NCBI RefSeq assembly: GCF_001189915.1
Contig: NZ_LFLS01000033.1
Coordinates: 1-64,000, forward strand
DNA: 64,000 nt
Origin: Herbaspirillum autotrophicum
Lineage (GTDB): Bacteria > Pseudomonadota > Gammaproteobacteria > Burkholderiales > Burkholderiaceae_D
Reading direction: 5' to 3'
How positions within the stretch are numbered: the stretch's first letter is position 1; each line of letters opens with the position of its first letter. The notes under the pieces were generated by a model that saw nothing but the letters and a program-made list of their open reading frames with translations, ran no database searches and was not told the DNA's origin. The position numbers and the translations under genes are program-made. Shown here piece by piece: positions 53,262 through 62,492 of this stretch.

Positions 53262-53285
53262 GCCGGTGCGACGGCGCGCACCGGC
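53262..53285. repeat. Hairpin after the second chemoreceptor gene
   Basis: GCCGGTGCG / CGCACCGGC, a perfect 9-bp inverted repeat with a 6-base loop, just past the stop of the chemoreceptor at 53296. No T-tract follows on the minus strand. It may protect the 3' end of the sox-chemoreceptor transcript. Confidence 0.45.
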
Positions 53286-53295
53286 GTGATGCAAG

Positions 53296-54885
53296 TCAGC
53301 CGCGCAGCATCGCGGGTGCCGCCGGCAAGCGCGAGGTGGCGGCCACCGGAGCCTGTCCCGACAAGGTGAACAGTGCCACCGCTTGCGCCAGATGAGTGGC
53401 CTGATCTTGCATGCTTTGCGCGGCGGCTGCGGCCTGTTCGACCAGTGCCGCATTTTGCTGGGTCACTTCATCCATCTGCGTGACGGCCAGATTGACCTGA
53501 TCGATACCGGCACTTTGTTCCTGACTGGCGGCAGCAATTTCCTGCATGATGGCCGTGACTTGCCGCACCGATGCCTGAATCTCGTTCATGGTCTGGCCGG
53601 CCTGATCGACCAGTCCGCTGCCGGCATCGATACTGTCCACCGAAGCGCCGATCAACGCTTTGATTTCACGCGCGGCACCGGCCGAACGCTGCGCCAGACT
53701 GCGCACTTCGGCCGCCACCACCGCAAAGCCGCGCCCCTGTTCACCGGCCCGCGCCGCTTCCACTGCGGCATTGAGCGCCAACAGGTTGGTCTGGAAGGCA
53801 ATGCCGTCAATCACGCCGATGATGTCGACCACGCGCCGTGAACTGCTCTTGATGTCGCCCATGGTATCGACCACCTGCGCCACTACATTACCGCCCTTGA
53901 CCGCGATATCCGAAGTCTGCAACGCCAACTGACTGGCCTGACGGGCATGATCGGCATTGTGGCGCACGGTACTGGTCAGCTCTTCCATCGAACTGGCGGT
54001 TTCTTCCAGACTGGCCGCCTGCGATTCGGTGCGGGCCGACAAATCGGCATTGCCGGCGGCGATTTCGCGCGACGCCACATTGATGGTGTTGGCCGATTGC
54101 GCGATGCCGGCCAGCGTCTGGTCGAGTTGTCCGCGCATGGTATGCATGGCGTACAGCAAACTGGATTGATCGTTGGGCGCCACCGCCACCGTCAGCGACA
54201 GATCGCCGCCGGCAATCCCGTGCGCAATGCCGACTGCATAATCCGGCTCGCCGCCGAGTTGACGCATGACGTTGCGCGTCAGCCAGGTCATCATGACACT
54301 GCCGGCCACCAGCGCCATGACCGCCAGCACCAGACTGATCGCCAGCGCCTGACGCGTAAAGGCGATCATTTCCGCCTTCTTGGTATCGATCTCGGCATTC
54401 TTGAGTTTGACGAAATCAATCAGATAACCACGCATGGTGCGCCATACCGGTGTTTCATCTTTGGCGATCAAGGCAATCGCGGCCGTCTGATCGTGCTCGG
54501 CAACGCTCACGATATTGGCTTGCATCGGTTGCTGCCGGGCCCGGATCGCCGCGACTTCCTTGAGCATGCGCTGGATCGTTTGATCGTCCTGCGACAAGCG
54601 CATGCCGGTGGCGTGGGCCTCGCCAAACGCGGTGGCGGCGTTGTCCAGATTCTTGTAGGCGTTCTTGTTATTGGGATCCATCACGATGTTGCGCAAGGCC
54701 TGCCCCATTTGCAGACCCTGGGTATACATTTCGTTGGCCGCTTCCAGCAAGGCCTGGTCGCGGTCGAGAAATACTTCAAAACGCGATCTGGTACTTTCCA
54801 TCCCGATCAGCGCCGCCCCCAGCGCCAGCAAAAACAACAGGAATGACACACTGCTGCAAACCACCATCTTGTTGCGCAACTTCAT
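53296..54885 (-). CDS. Transmembrane methyl-accepting chemotaxis protein next to sox
   Basis: A 529-residue receptor: TM1 about 8-29, a four-helix-bundle periplasmic sensor (about 30-180; [21 protein letters not shown] is typical of Tar-like domains), TM2 about 183-205, HAMP, and a signalling domain with [20 protein letters not shown] and [23 protein letters not shown] 54885 follows AAAGGGGCGGT. It begins 24 bp after the last sox-cluster gene on the same strand, so it is probably transcribed with that operon and may sense a sulfur compound or a product of its oxidation. The ligand is inferred only from location. Confidence 0.92.
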   Translation of the reverse strand: MKLRNKMVVCSSVSFLLFLLALGAALIGMESTRSRFEVFLDRDQALLEAANEMYTQGLQMGQALRNIVMDPNNKNAYKNLDNAATAFGEAHATGMRLSQDDQTIQRMLKEVAAIRARQQPMQANIVSVAEHDQTAAIALIAKDETPVWRTMRGYLIDFVKLKNAEIDTKKAEMIAFTRQALAISLVLAVMALVAGSVMMTWLTRNVMRQLGGEPDYAVGIAHGIAGGDLSLTVAVAPNDQSSLLYAMHTMRGQLDQTLAGIAQSANTINVASREIAAGNADLSARTESQAASLEETASSMEELTSTVRHNADHARQASQLALQTSDIAVKGGNVVAQVVDTMGDIKSSSRRVVDIIGVIDGIAFQTNLLALNAAVEAARAGEQGRGFAVVAAEVRSLAQRSAGAAREIKALIGASVDSIDAGSGLVDQAGQTMNEIQASVRQVTAIMQEIAAASQEQSAGIDQVNLAVTQMDEVTQQNAALVEQAAAAAQSMQDQATHLAQAVALFTLSGQAPVAATSRLPAAPAMLRG

Positions 54886-54909
54886 ACCGCCCCTTTTATA
54901 TTGATCCAA

Positions 54910-55449
54910 CTATTTTGCAGTGCTGACTTTCTTCTCCGCTTCAGTCACCGCAGCATCCAGATAACCGCCATAAAACCCGGCCACATCACCACCGATGATC
55001 GGTGCCGTCAAGACCTTTCCACTGGCATCAATCATGATCACCGTCGGTGCAGCGCGAATGGCGAAAGTCTTGGCCACCTCGCGTTCGGCCGTTGGCTTGC
55101 CGTCAAGACCGGTGACGCGACGCGTGCCGGTCATGTCGATTTCACGAATGATGGGTTGGGCTGACGCGCTCTTTTCGCGCAGCATGGATTGCAGATAATT
55201 GTTGCGCACCACGTGACAAAAGCTGCACCCCGGCAGCGAAAAGAACAGTATCAGTGGTTTGTGTTCAGCTTGCGCCTGGCGGGCGTCGCGTTGCCAGTCG
55301 CTCAGCAGCGGCACTGCCGGGCCGGAGACGCCGGCAGCGTGCACCGGCGTTCCCATGCCGGCGCCGAACAACAGCGCCAGAGCGCACACTGCAGCAGCGC
55401 AGCCGGCATGCAGCAGGCGCCGCAGACGTTGAGAGAAGGATTTATTCAC
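54910..55449 (-). CDS. SoxW-like thioredoxin-fold protein
   Basis: About 179 residues from GTG 55449, whose GTGA overlaps the end of the TlpA-like gene. This start gives a good signal peptide (NKSFSQRLRRLLHAGCAAAV, ending VHA-AG); ATG 55485 would add 12 residues. The active site is LPGCSFCHVVRNNYL (CxxC), followed by AAPTVIMIDASGK with the cis-Pro. SoxW-type proteins keep the SoxY thiol reduced in the periplasm. Last gene of the sox cluster proper. Confidence 0.8.
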   Translation of the reverse strand: MNKSFSQRLRRLLHAGCAAAVCALALLFGAGMGTPVHAAGVSGPAVPLLSDWQRDARQAQAEHKPLILFFSLPGCSFCHVVRNNYLQSMLREKSASAQPIIREIDMTGTRRVTGLDGKPTAEREVAKTFAIRAAPTVIMIDASGKVLTAPIIGGDVAGFYGGYLDAAVTEAEKKVSTAK

Positions 55450-55948
55450 GGCGCGCAAAACTGGCGATGTCGTCAAAGTCTTCATCGAATATTTCACCGA
55501 TGTCGACCCGCTTCAACACACCCTGCTTGTCGAAAATGTAGTTGACCGGCAAGCCCTTGCGCTTGCCCAGTACGCGCTCCAGCGCTTGATAATCGGTGGT
55601 CACCGGAAACTGCCAGCCATACTTTTTGATCCACTCGCTGGCGCGCTGGCGCTGGTCTGCCGCCTTATACTCGATATTGACGCCAATCACGAGCAGCTGG
55701 CCGCTGTTCTCGCGATACAGCTTTTGCAACTTGGGCGCTTCATGCATGCAAAACGGACAGTCCGATGAAAAATAGCTGAGCACCACCACCTTGCCGCGCA
55801 GACGCGCCGGATCGATGGTTTTGCCGTCCAGCATGGTGAGCACCGGCAAGGCCGGCCGCTCACCCAGGCGGACATCGGCAGCATGCGCCGGCATGCCGCA
55901 TCCGAACAGCACAGCCAGCAAGGTCAGCCAACGCAGCATGGCGCTCAT
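55442..55948 (-). CDS. TlpA/ResA-like periplasmic thiol-disulfide protein
   Basis: A 168-residue protein with a signal peptide (to about PAHA-ADV) and a thioredoxin fold: LRGKVVVLSYFSSDCPFCMHEAPKL holds the CPFC active site, and GLPVNYIFDKQG the cis-Pro loop. It lies between the rhodanese and SoxW-like genes (8 bp and overlapping), so it probably helps keep Sox thiols or cytochrome c heme sites reduced. No CcdA/SoxV membrane electron donor is visible in the window. Confidence 0.87.
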   Translation of the reverse strand: MSAMLRWLTLLAVLFGCGMPAHAADVRLGERPALPVLTMLDGKTIDPARLRGKVVVLSYFSSDCPFCMHEAPKLQKLYRENSGQLLVIGVNIEYKAADQRQRASEWIKKYGWQFPVTTDYQALERVLGKRKGLPVNYIFDKQGVLKRVDIGEIFDEDFDDIASFARRE

Positions 55949-55956
55949 GTCGGGCC

Positions 55957-56553
55957 TCAGTATTTGGGAAAGTACAACTTGTTTTTATCGAGCTTGTAAG
56001 TCCATGGCAGGTTGGCATTCTTCCAGCCGTTGACTACCCGTTGGCCGGCGCGCGGACCGTCTTTGGCGGCGTCGCCTTCAAAACCGTCGACCACCGAATA
56101 GACTTTGCTGTAACCGAGATCCGACAACAGATTGACGGCGCGGGCACTGCGGTCGCCGGAACGGCAGATCAGGATCACCGTGTCATCCTTGCCCAGACCG
56201 GCGGCGCTCATGCGGCGTGCCAGTTCGGGACCGAAGTCGCTGTTGACGTCCAGCTTGAAGCGGCCATTTTTTTCATCCCATGGCGCATCGTCCGGATGTT
56301 CGACATAAGGAATATTGGCATCGACCACAGTCGCCATGCCGACATACGATACTTCGGCGCGGGTGCGGACATCAACGAAATAGGCTTTGCCGCCGAGCTT
56401 TTGCTTGAGCGCGTAAGCTTCCGGTGCATCCAGATACAGCGCAGCCTTGGTTTGCTTGATGGCCGGCACTTGCGCCGGGTCGGCCGCCAGTGCCGGGCCC
56501 GACGCCAGACCGCAGGCCAGCGCCAGCAACAGGATATTGAGTGATTTTTTCAT
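55957..56553 (-). CDS. Secreted rhodanese-domain protein
   Basis: A 198-residue protein with a signal peptide (MKKSLNILLLALACGLASG, cleaved near ALA). One rhodanese domain: KAYFVDVRTRAEVSYVG at its start and the catalytic loop VILICRSGDRSARAVN with the active Cys. The C-terminus (GWKNANLPWTYKLD) resembles the tail of rhodanese-like proteins encoded in sox and c-type cytochrome loci. It would carry sulfane sulfur in the periplasm. The gap to soxB is 17 bp. Confidence 0.88.
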   Translation of the reverse strand: MKKSLNILLLALACGLASGPALAADPAQVPAIKQTKAALYLDAPEAYALKQKLGGKAYFVDVRTRAEVSYVGMATVVDANIPYVEHPDDAPWDEKNGRFKLDVNSDFGPELARRMSAAGLGKDDTVILICRSGDRSARAVNLLSDLGYSKVYSVVDGFEGDAAKDGPRAGQRVVNGWKNANLPWTYKLDKNKLYFPKY

Positions 56554-56570
56554 ATGCGCTTTCAACGAGA

Positions 56571-58289
56571 TCAGACCGCAATGCCTGGATTGTCTTGCAT
56601 GCCGATAATGCGCGGTGTGTTGAGCTGGCGTGGCTTGACCACTTTGGTCGTACGCAGCCATTGCGCCACCACATCCCATACCGGCTCGCCCTTGGCACCC
56701 TCGGCCACCGGCGCCCAGCCGGCTACCTTGTAGGTCTTGTTGGGATCGATCAGCTTGCCGTTCAGGCGCATGTCCTGAATCCGAGCCCCCATCTTGGCAT
56801 TCGGATCAATGGTGTAGTTCATGCCACCGACCCGCACCATGTCGCCGCCCTGTTGATAGTAGGGATCGGGATTGAACAGATTGTCGGCGACGTCTTCCAT
56901 GATGGTCTTGATGGTGGTGCCGTTCATCTCGGTCAGCGTGCTGTACGAATACGTCGTGGCAGTCTGGTCCATCAGATGTTCCATCAGGATCGGGCTGTTC
57001 GGCAGCAATGAAGTGCCCCAGCGGAAGCCCGGCGAAAACGCCATGTCGGCACCCTTGACATCCATCAGCGCATCGACGATCAGTTGATCGAAGGTACCGT
57101 TGAAGTTGCCGCGGCGATACAGCGTGCCTTCGGTCATCGCCAGCTTTTCATTGAGCCTGGATTCGTAGGGTGCGCGGATCTTCTTGATCAATGCATCCAT
57201 CTCGCGATCGGCTGGCAGGAAGTTCGAGAATACCGGCAACAGGCGATACTTGAAGCCCTGCACCTGACCGCCGCGTACATCAAAATCGAGCACGCCGAGG
57301 AATTTGCTGTTGCTGCCGGCGTTGGTGACCAATGTCTTGCCGCCCGCATTGTCGACGATCACCGGCACCGGAATGCCGTCATGCGTATGGCCGCCCATGA
57401 TGGCATCGATGCCGCGTACGCGCGACGCCATCTTGAGATCGACGTCCATGCCGTTGTGCGACAACACGACCACCACTTTGGCCCCCTTGGCGCGCGCCTC
57501 GTTGACCATTTTCTGCATGTTCTCTTCCTGAATGCCGAAACTCCATTCAGGCACCAGATAGCGCGGATTGGCAATCGGCGTGTAAGGGAACGCCTGACCG
57601 ATGATCGCCACCTGCACGCCGTTCATTTCCTTGAGCACATACGGCGGGAACACCTGATCGCCGAAATCGGTGGTCTTGATATTCTGCGCCACGAAATCGA
57701 CCTTGCCCTTGAAATCGCCGTCGACGATTTCCTTGACGCGCTTGTCACCCAGCGTCATTTCCCAGTGCGCGGTCATGACATCGACGCCGAGCGCCAGACA
57801 GGCATCCACCATATCCTGGCCATTGGTCCACAAGGCCGTGGCCGAACCTTGCCAGGTATCGCCGCCGTCCAGCAACAGGGCACCGGGACGACCCGCCTTC
57901 ATGCGCTTGACCAGCGTCGACAGATGAGCGAAACCACCGACCTTGCCGTAGGTTTTCGCGGCTTGTTCGAAATTCAGATACGAGAAGGCATAAGCTTCAG
58001 CGCTGTTCGGCTTGACGCCGATTTGCTTGAGCAATTTTTCGCCGACCAGATGCGGCATGCGCCCTACCGCGTCGCCGATGCCCAGATTGACATTCGGTTC
58101 GCGGAAATAAATCGGTTGCAACTGCGCGTGGCAATCGGTGAAATGCAGAAAATGGACGTTACCGAAACTTGGCACATCGTAGAGCGCGCCGACCGACGGC
58201 GCCGCCAACGCGGTTTTTGAATTCAACACCATGCCGGCAGCGGCAGCAATGCCCATGACTTGCATGAATTCGCGACGGTTCAACCCCAT
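56571..58289 (-). CDS. soxB: Thiosulfohydrolase SoxB
   Basis: A 572-residue periplasmic enzyme exported by Tat (NRREFMQVMGIAAAAGM). Metallophosphatase-type motifs coordinate two manganese ions: HFTDCHAQLQPI, LLLDGGDTWQGS, VVLSHNGMDVDL and IMGGHTHDGI. The C-terminal 5'-nucleotidase-like domain follows. SoxB removes sulfate from the SoxY-bound cysteine S-thiosulfonate. Length and motifs are those of canonical SoxB. It is the eighth gene in the operon order soxC-D-pseudoazurin-Y-Z-A-X-B. Confidence 0.96.
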   Translation of the reverse strand: MGLNRREFMQVMGIAAAAGMVLNSKTALAAPSVGALYDVPSFGNVHFLHFTDCHAQLQPIYFREPNVNLGIGDAVGRMPHLVGEKLLKQIGVKPNSAEAYAFSYLNFEQAAKTYGKVGGFAHLSTLVKRMKAGRPGALLLDGGDTWQGSATALWTNGQDMVDACLALGVDVMTAHWEMTLGDKRVKEIVDGDFKGKVDFVAQNIKTTDFGDQVFPPYVLKEMNGVQVAIIGQAFPYTPIANPRYLVPEWSFGIQEENMQKMVNEARAKGAKVVVVLSHNGMDVDLKMASRVRGIDAIMGGHTHDGIPVPVIVDNAGGKTLVTNAGSNSKFLGVLDFDVRGGQVQGFKYRLLPVFSNFLPADREMDALIKKIRAPYESRLNEKLAMTEGTLYRRGNFNGTFDQLIVDALMDVKGADMAFSPGFRWGTSLLPNSPILMEHLMDQTATTYSYSTLTEMNGTTIKTIMEDVADNLFNPDPYYQQGGDMVRVGGMNYTIDPNAKMGARIQDMRLNGKLIDPNKTYKVAGWAPVAEGAKGEPVWDVVAQWLRTTKVVKPRQLNTPRIIGMQDNPGIAV

Positions 58290-58420
58290 GTTTATTCCTT
58301 AAACGAACAACGATAAAAATGATAAAAATACTGCCAGTGAAAATACCGTGCTGCCGGCATCAGGCCGGCCAGCATCCCGCCATGCGCGCACAGGCGGCAT
58401 GGCAGGCAATGCAAGCGCAA

Positions 58421-59035
58421 TTACTTGTTGGCGGGTGACGCCGGGTCCAGCAGCAAGGCCATTACATCCTTGATCTGGGTCTCCGTCAGAATGCCCTTGT
58501 GCCCGAAACGCGGCATGTTGGAGCAGGCATTGAAGGCCTGTGCGTTGTAGATCTTCGCCCAGGTATATTTGACGATTTCTTCGCTCTGACCACGCATCTT
58601 GCCGTACTGATACAACGACGGTCCGATGTTGCCGAAGGAAATTTCTTCCTTAGTGATCTGGTGACAGGCGTAGCAATTGCCGCCATTGACGCTGCCGACA
58701 GCGTCCGACGATTGCATGCCGCGACCATTTTGCGCGATCTGTTCGCCGGCCTTCCAACTGCCGAGATACTTGCCGTCAGCCGGATACTTCACTGCTTTCA
58801 ACTGCGCAGCTTCCAGTGCTTCGGCTTTTTCCTTCGGCAAATCCTTGGGATATTCGCTGCACAGCTTTTGCGCGTCATCCTGATTCAGGATGCCGTCAAC
58901 CGTGGCCGGACCTTTGGATTGAAAATCCGATTTCAACATTGCCATGGCGGCTTTGCCGTAATCGGTATCGGCCGCTACCGTGGCGCAGCCGGCGACGGTG
59001 GCAGCGACTGCCAGCATGATGCCAATTCGTTTCAT
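58421..59035 (-). CDS. soxX: Cytochrome c SoxX
   Basis: A 204-residue monoheme cytochrome with a lipobox-like N-terminus (AATVAGCATV), so possibly lipid-anchored. The heme site is CYACH (121-125) and the axial Met is likely in ACSNMPRFGH (about M174). This is the longer SoxX form. With SoxA it forms the SoxAX complex that joins thiosulfate to SoxY. It lies 9 bp after soxA. Confidence 0.94.
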   Translation of the reverse strand: MKRIGIMLAVAATVAGCATVAADTDYGKAAMAMLKSDFQSKGPATVDGILNQDDAQKLCSEYPKDLPKEKAEALEAAQLKAVKYPADGKYLGSWKAGEQIAQNGRGMQSSDAVGSVNGGNCYACHQITKEEISFGNIGPSLYQYGKMRGQSEEIVKYTWAKIYNAQAFNACSNMPRFGHKGILTETQIKDVMALLLDPASPANK

Positions 59036-59044
59036 GTCGTCTCC

Positions 59045-59851
59045 TTATCGTTTCAGCGCCGGGGCGTTGAACACGCCGCCGTCAGCACTCTTGGCCAGGA
59101 ACATCGTCACTGCCGTAATCACGTCCGAACCATAGATCGGCTGCGGGAAACGTTGCTGACGGAAGCAGTCATTGAGACGATGCTGCATGGTGCGCACTTC
59201 ACCTTGCGAGACCCGATAGGCAGGCCAGGTGGTGTAGGCAGCTTGTGCGTCACGCTGATTGAGCATGTTCGGCAAATCCTGCAAGCGGATCCGCTGACCG
59301 TCGACCGAGTGACAGGTGGCACAGGCAAAGTCGTGCGCGCCGGCGCGATAGAAGAAAATCTTTTTGCCGATTTCATAGGCGCGTCGTTCTTCGGGATGCG
59401 AAGTCGAGACGGCCATTTTCATGCCCTTCGATTCGGCGGTGATATACGCCACCATCGGTTCGATGTCGGATTGCTTGCCGGCCGCGCCGAACGGCACCGC
59501 CGTGGCTTGCGCCAGCGTCAATCCTTGCAGGTTCATGCGGCAATAAATCAGACGCTGTTCCAGGTCCATGACCTTGTTGGCGTCCTTGAAATAGCGCGGC
59601 AGTTCGACGTAAGCGCCTTTGAGTACGCCCGGACCCTTGCCCAGATCGCATTGTTCCAGACTGACCTGTTTGGGTCCGGCCTTGGCTTTCCACAATTCTT
59701 CGCCGCGCATTTCCCACAATTCTGCGGGATTGCCATCGGCCAGCAATTGCCGGTAGCGGGCGATTTCATCCGTGGCGGACCCCTCTGCCATGGCTGGTGC
59801 AGCAGCGCTTACAGCGACTGCGGCGAGAAAATACACGCTCTTACGTATCAT
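59045..59851 (-). CDS. soxA: Cytochrome c SoxA (single-heme type)
   Basis: A 268-residue periplasmic cytochrome with a signal peptide (to about PAMA-EG). Only one heme motif is present, CATCH (177-181); the N-terminal half keeps two isolated Cys (C68, C104), probably a disulfide replacing the lost second heme. The active Cys that becomes a persulfide ligand is C229 in RLNDCFRQQRFP. SoxAX catalyses formation of SoxY-thiosulfonate. Normal length for the single-heme group. Confidence 0.95.
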   Translation of the reverse strand: MIRKSVYFLAAVAVSAAAPAMAEGSATDEIARYRQLLADGNPAELWEMRGEELWKAKAGPKQVSLEQCDLGKGPGVLKGAYVELPRYFKDANKVMDLEQRLIYCRMNLQGLTLAQATAVPFGAAGKQSDIEPMVAYITAESKGMKMAVSTSHPEERRAYEIGKKIFFYRAGAHDFACATCHSVDGQRIRLQDLPNMLNQRDAQAAYTTWPAYRVSQGEVRTMQHRLNDCFRQQRFPQPIYGSDVITAVTMFLAKSADGGVFNAPALKR

Positions 59852-59935
59852 TGCGCCTCCTCAGAATGAATGAATATGGTCTGTGCCATATTTCTGACAA
59901 CCCCGGCCAGGCCGGGGCTGGTGTGTTGCAACTGC

Positions 59936-60247
59936 TTATGAAACAGTAGTTTCGTCGGTACGGCTGTCGCCTTTGTTATCGGTCCAGCTGATACTGATCT
60001 TGTCGCCCTTGTTGCCGCCCTTGAATTTGAACGACAGGAACGGATCCTTGGAGATCGATGTGCCCATCAGCATGTCCAGCACGACCTTGTCATTGCACTT
60101 GGCCACCAGCGTCTGGATGAAATGCGCCGGCACGACGGCACCGGCGGCATCCTTGCGCTGACCGGTTTCCATATCGTGACGCATCAAGACCTTGACTTCG
60201 ACCACGTCGCCGCTTGCATTGGCGCGAATGCGCATCGGATTACCCAT
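59936..60247 (-). CDS. soxZ: Sulfur carrier subunit SoxZ
   Basis: A 103-residue immunoglobulin-like protein with no signal peptide. PMRIRANASGDVVEVKVLMRHDMETGQR and FSFKFKGG-type strands match SoxZ. It forms the SoxYZ heterodimer and is co-exported with SoxY by Tat. It follows soxY by 61 bp. Confidence 0.95.
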   Translation of the reverse strand: MGNPMRIRANASGDVVEVKVLMRHDMETGQRKDAAGAVVPAHFIQTLVAKCNDKVVLDMLMGTSISKDPFLSFKFKGGNKGDKISISWTDNKGDSRTDETTVS

Positions 60248-60308
60248 GATGATTTCCTCTTAAATGTAGTGTGAACCGTGTTGGTATGCGTTACCTGTCA
60301 ACACGCAA

Positions 60309-60770
60309 TCAGCCGCCGCAGCCGCCGAGAGTGACCTTGATTTCCTTGCTGGCGATCAGCCACTTGCCGTCGGCCTTGACCAGTGCGTGCACGTTGGATG
60401 TGCCACCCATCTTGACGCGGGTGCTGACATTGGCTTCGGTACCGGCAGGAATGGTGAAGCTGGCCGACAACGGATTCGGGTTCTTTTCCACCAGGATTGC
60501 CATGAAGGTCGTATTCGCTGCATTGCTGGAAATCGAGACTGGTACCACGGCGCCGTTTTCAGCGATGTCCGGGCCATTGACGGCGACATCGGTACTGATC
60601 GCGGCCTTGTCGGCGCCCAGCGCCTTGAGGGTTTCATCCAGTGTCTTGGCGTCGAAACCGCCGGACTTCCATTCTGCCCCGAATACTTCAGACGGTGCGA
60701 TCAGACCGGCGGTAATGGCCAGTCCGAGTACTGTTGAAATGCGCAACATGTCGCGTCGATTCTGATTCAT
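60309..60770 (-). CDS. soxY: Sulfur carrier subunit SoxY
   Basis: A 153-residue protein with a Tat signal (NRRDMLRISTVLGLAI) and the diagnostic C-terminal swinging arm GGCGG (Cys 151), on which sulfur intermediates are carried. ATG 60770 follows AGGAGAGAGTA. With SoxZ it presents substrate to SoxAX, SoxB and SoxCD in the periplasm. Confidence 0.96.
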   Translation of the reverse strand: MNQNRRDMLRISTVLGLAITAGLIAPSEVFGAEWKSGGFDAKTLDETLKALGADKAAISTDVAVNGPDIAENGAVVPVSISSNAANTTFMAILVEKNPNPLSASFTIPAGTEANVSTRVKMGGTSNVHALVKADGKWLIASKEIKVTLGGCGG

Positions 60771-60826
60771 TACTCTCTCCTCTTGATATGGTTAATACCG
60801 CCGATGCTGCCGGCGGCGTGCGCACT

Positions 60827-61261
60827 TTATTTGACTTGCGCCAGTGCTTTGGTCAAACGATCTTTATTCATCACGAACGACTTCGACAGCTTGTCCGATT
60901 CAGCCTTGGCGGCATCCAGATTGACTGGCTTGCCAACCTGGATCACGCCGGCCATGCCCATGGTCTTGTGCGGATCGCAGACGTAAACATAAACGCCTTC
61001 TTGGGTCAGCGGGACAATTATTTCTTCATCCATCTTGCCCTTCCAGGCAGCGGCGCCGGCTGGCAATACTGCCGAGGCGCTGTTGTGCGATGCATCAACC
61101 TTGATGAACTTGACGGTGTCGCCCTTTTCGGCTTTCACGAACGATGGCTCAAACGACATCATGCCTTCCTTGCCGTTGTTGAGCATCTTGATCTGATGTT
61201 CGGCAGCCGTGGCTCCCAATGAAAACAAAGCCAATGCAATGGCTGCTACCGGTTTGATCAT
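60827..61261 (-). CDS. Pseudoazurin-type blue copper protein
   Basis: A 144-residue cupredoxin with a signal peptide (MIKPVAAIALALFSLGATAA). Copper ligands fit pseudoazurin: H59 in VDASHNSAS, C95, H98 and M103 in YVCDPHKTMGMAG. Such proteins shuttle single electrons in the periplasm. Its place between soxCD and soxYZ strongly suggests that it accepts electrons from SoxCD or SoxAX, in the role usually taken by cytochrome c. Confidence 0.92.
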   Translation of the reverse strand: MIKPVAAIALALFSLGATAAEHQIKMLNNGKEGMMSFEPSFVKAEKGDTVKFIKVDASHNSASAVLPAGAAAWKGKMDEEIIVPLTQEGVYVYVCDPHKTMGMAGVIQVGKPVNLDAAKAESDKLSKSFVMNKDRLTKALAQVK

Positions 61262-61370
61262 GCTATCTCCTATGTTGCGGTATGGATGAAACGAATTATT
61301 GAATCAATTGAATCAACTGAATTAACTTCCGGATTCAGCCGGGTGAATCCGGGTACGACATGACTGACGT

Positions 61371-62492
61371 CTATTTGGCGCCGCCCAGAATCCAGGTCAC
61401 CAGAGTCTTGATTTCTTCATCTTTGACATGCGACTGCGCTGGCATCGGAATCGGTCCCCAGGTGCCGGTGCTGCCGTTCTTGACCTTGCCGAACAAGGTC
61501 GCGGCAGCCGCGCTGTCACCCTTGTACTTGGCAGCGATCTGGGTAAAACCGGGACCGACGATCTTGTTATTGACGCCATGACAGGCGACGCAGGCGTATT
61601 GCTTGGCCAGCGCAGCGCCACCGCCATCGGTCTTGGCAGCCGCCGGTGCCGCTGCTGCAACGGGTGCGGCCTTGGTGCCGGTGCTGGCTTCCGCCATCAA
61701 GATCTGATCGCGCGAAATCGCCGACACCGGAATCACGGAGGCCGGCTTGCTGGTATCGGCCCCGCGCACTTCACCGAAGGTGCGGTTTTGCTGTTCGATG
61801 TTGCCGTGCGCATTGCGCGATGGCAGCGGCAACGTCGAACGCAACGTTGCTTCGGTCGGGCAATCCTTCATGCAGGCCACGCTTTTGACATCCGGCTTGC
61901 CTTTGACATCCCACATGCCGTGCGCTTGCGTCATGCCGTTACGGTTCGGCATCATCTGCTGCACTTCGGCGATATTCTTGTCCGACATGACGTAATCGTC
62001 GGGCAGAATTTCGGCCATGTTGAGAATGTACGCCGTGACCGCATACACTTCTTCGGTGGTCAGCGACTTCGGCGCGGTCCATGGCATGGCGCGATTGATG
62101 TAATCCCACAAGGTCGATACCGTCGCCACCTTCATGATGGTGGTGCGTTGCGGCTGCTTGTTGTTATGCATGGCCGCGACCCGGCCGGTCTTGATATCTT
62201 CCTTCGTGGTGCCGCCGACCAGCGGCGTGAACACTTCATTCGATTCGCCGAAGGTGCCGTGACAGGAAGCGCACTTGCCTTCCCATACCGCCATGCCTTT
62301 GGTGACCGAACCTGACCCCTTGGGCAAGCCCTTGAAATCGGGACGCACGTCGATATCCCAGGCGGCGATTTCCTTCTCGGTCGCAGTGCGGCCGATGTTC
62401 GCATAGCTGCCCGGTTTGACGTCGGCTGCCACGGCCAGCGCACTGCCGGCTGCCAGCAGCACGGCAAGAATAGTATTAATACACCTGGACAT
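61371..62492 (-). CDS. soxD: Diheme cytochrome c SoxD
   Basis: A 373-residue protein with signal peptide (to about LAVAA-DV) and two c-type heme sites, CASCH (74-78) and CVACH (301-305), joined by an Ala/Pro-rich linker (KAAPVAAAAPAAAK). It is the electron-transfer subunit of SoxCD sulfane dehydrogenase. ATG 62492 follows GGGAGAGG and lies 17 bases inside the end of soxC, so translation is coupled. The longer open frame to 62621 is not used. Confidence 0.94.
   Translation of the reverse strand: MSRCINTILAVLLAAGSALAVAADVKPGSYANIGRTATEKEIAAWDIDVRPDFKGLPKGSGSVTKGMAVWEGKCASCHGTFGESNEVFTPLVGGTTKEDIKTGRVAAMHNNKQPQRTTIMKVATVSTLWDYINRAMPWTAPKSLTTEEVYAVTAYILNMAEILPDDYVMSDKNIAEVQQMMPNRNGMTQAHGMWDVKGKPDVKSVACMKDCPTEATLRSTLPLPSRNAHGNIEQQNRTFGEVRGADTSKPASVIPVSAISRDQILMAEASTGTKAAPVAAAAPAAAKTDGGGAALAKQYACVACHGVNNKIVGPGFTQIAAKYKGDSAAAATLFGKVKNGSTGTWGPIPMPAQSHVKDEEIKTLVTWILGGAK

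Noticed and set aside
53262..53285. Reading the 9-bp hairpin as a Rho-independent terminator
   Set aside because: No T-tract on either strand; kept only as a hairpin.
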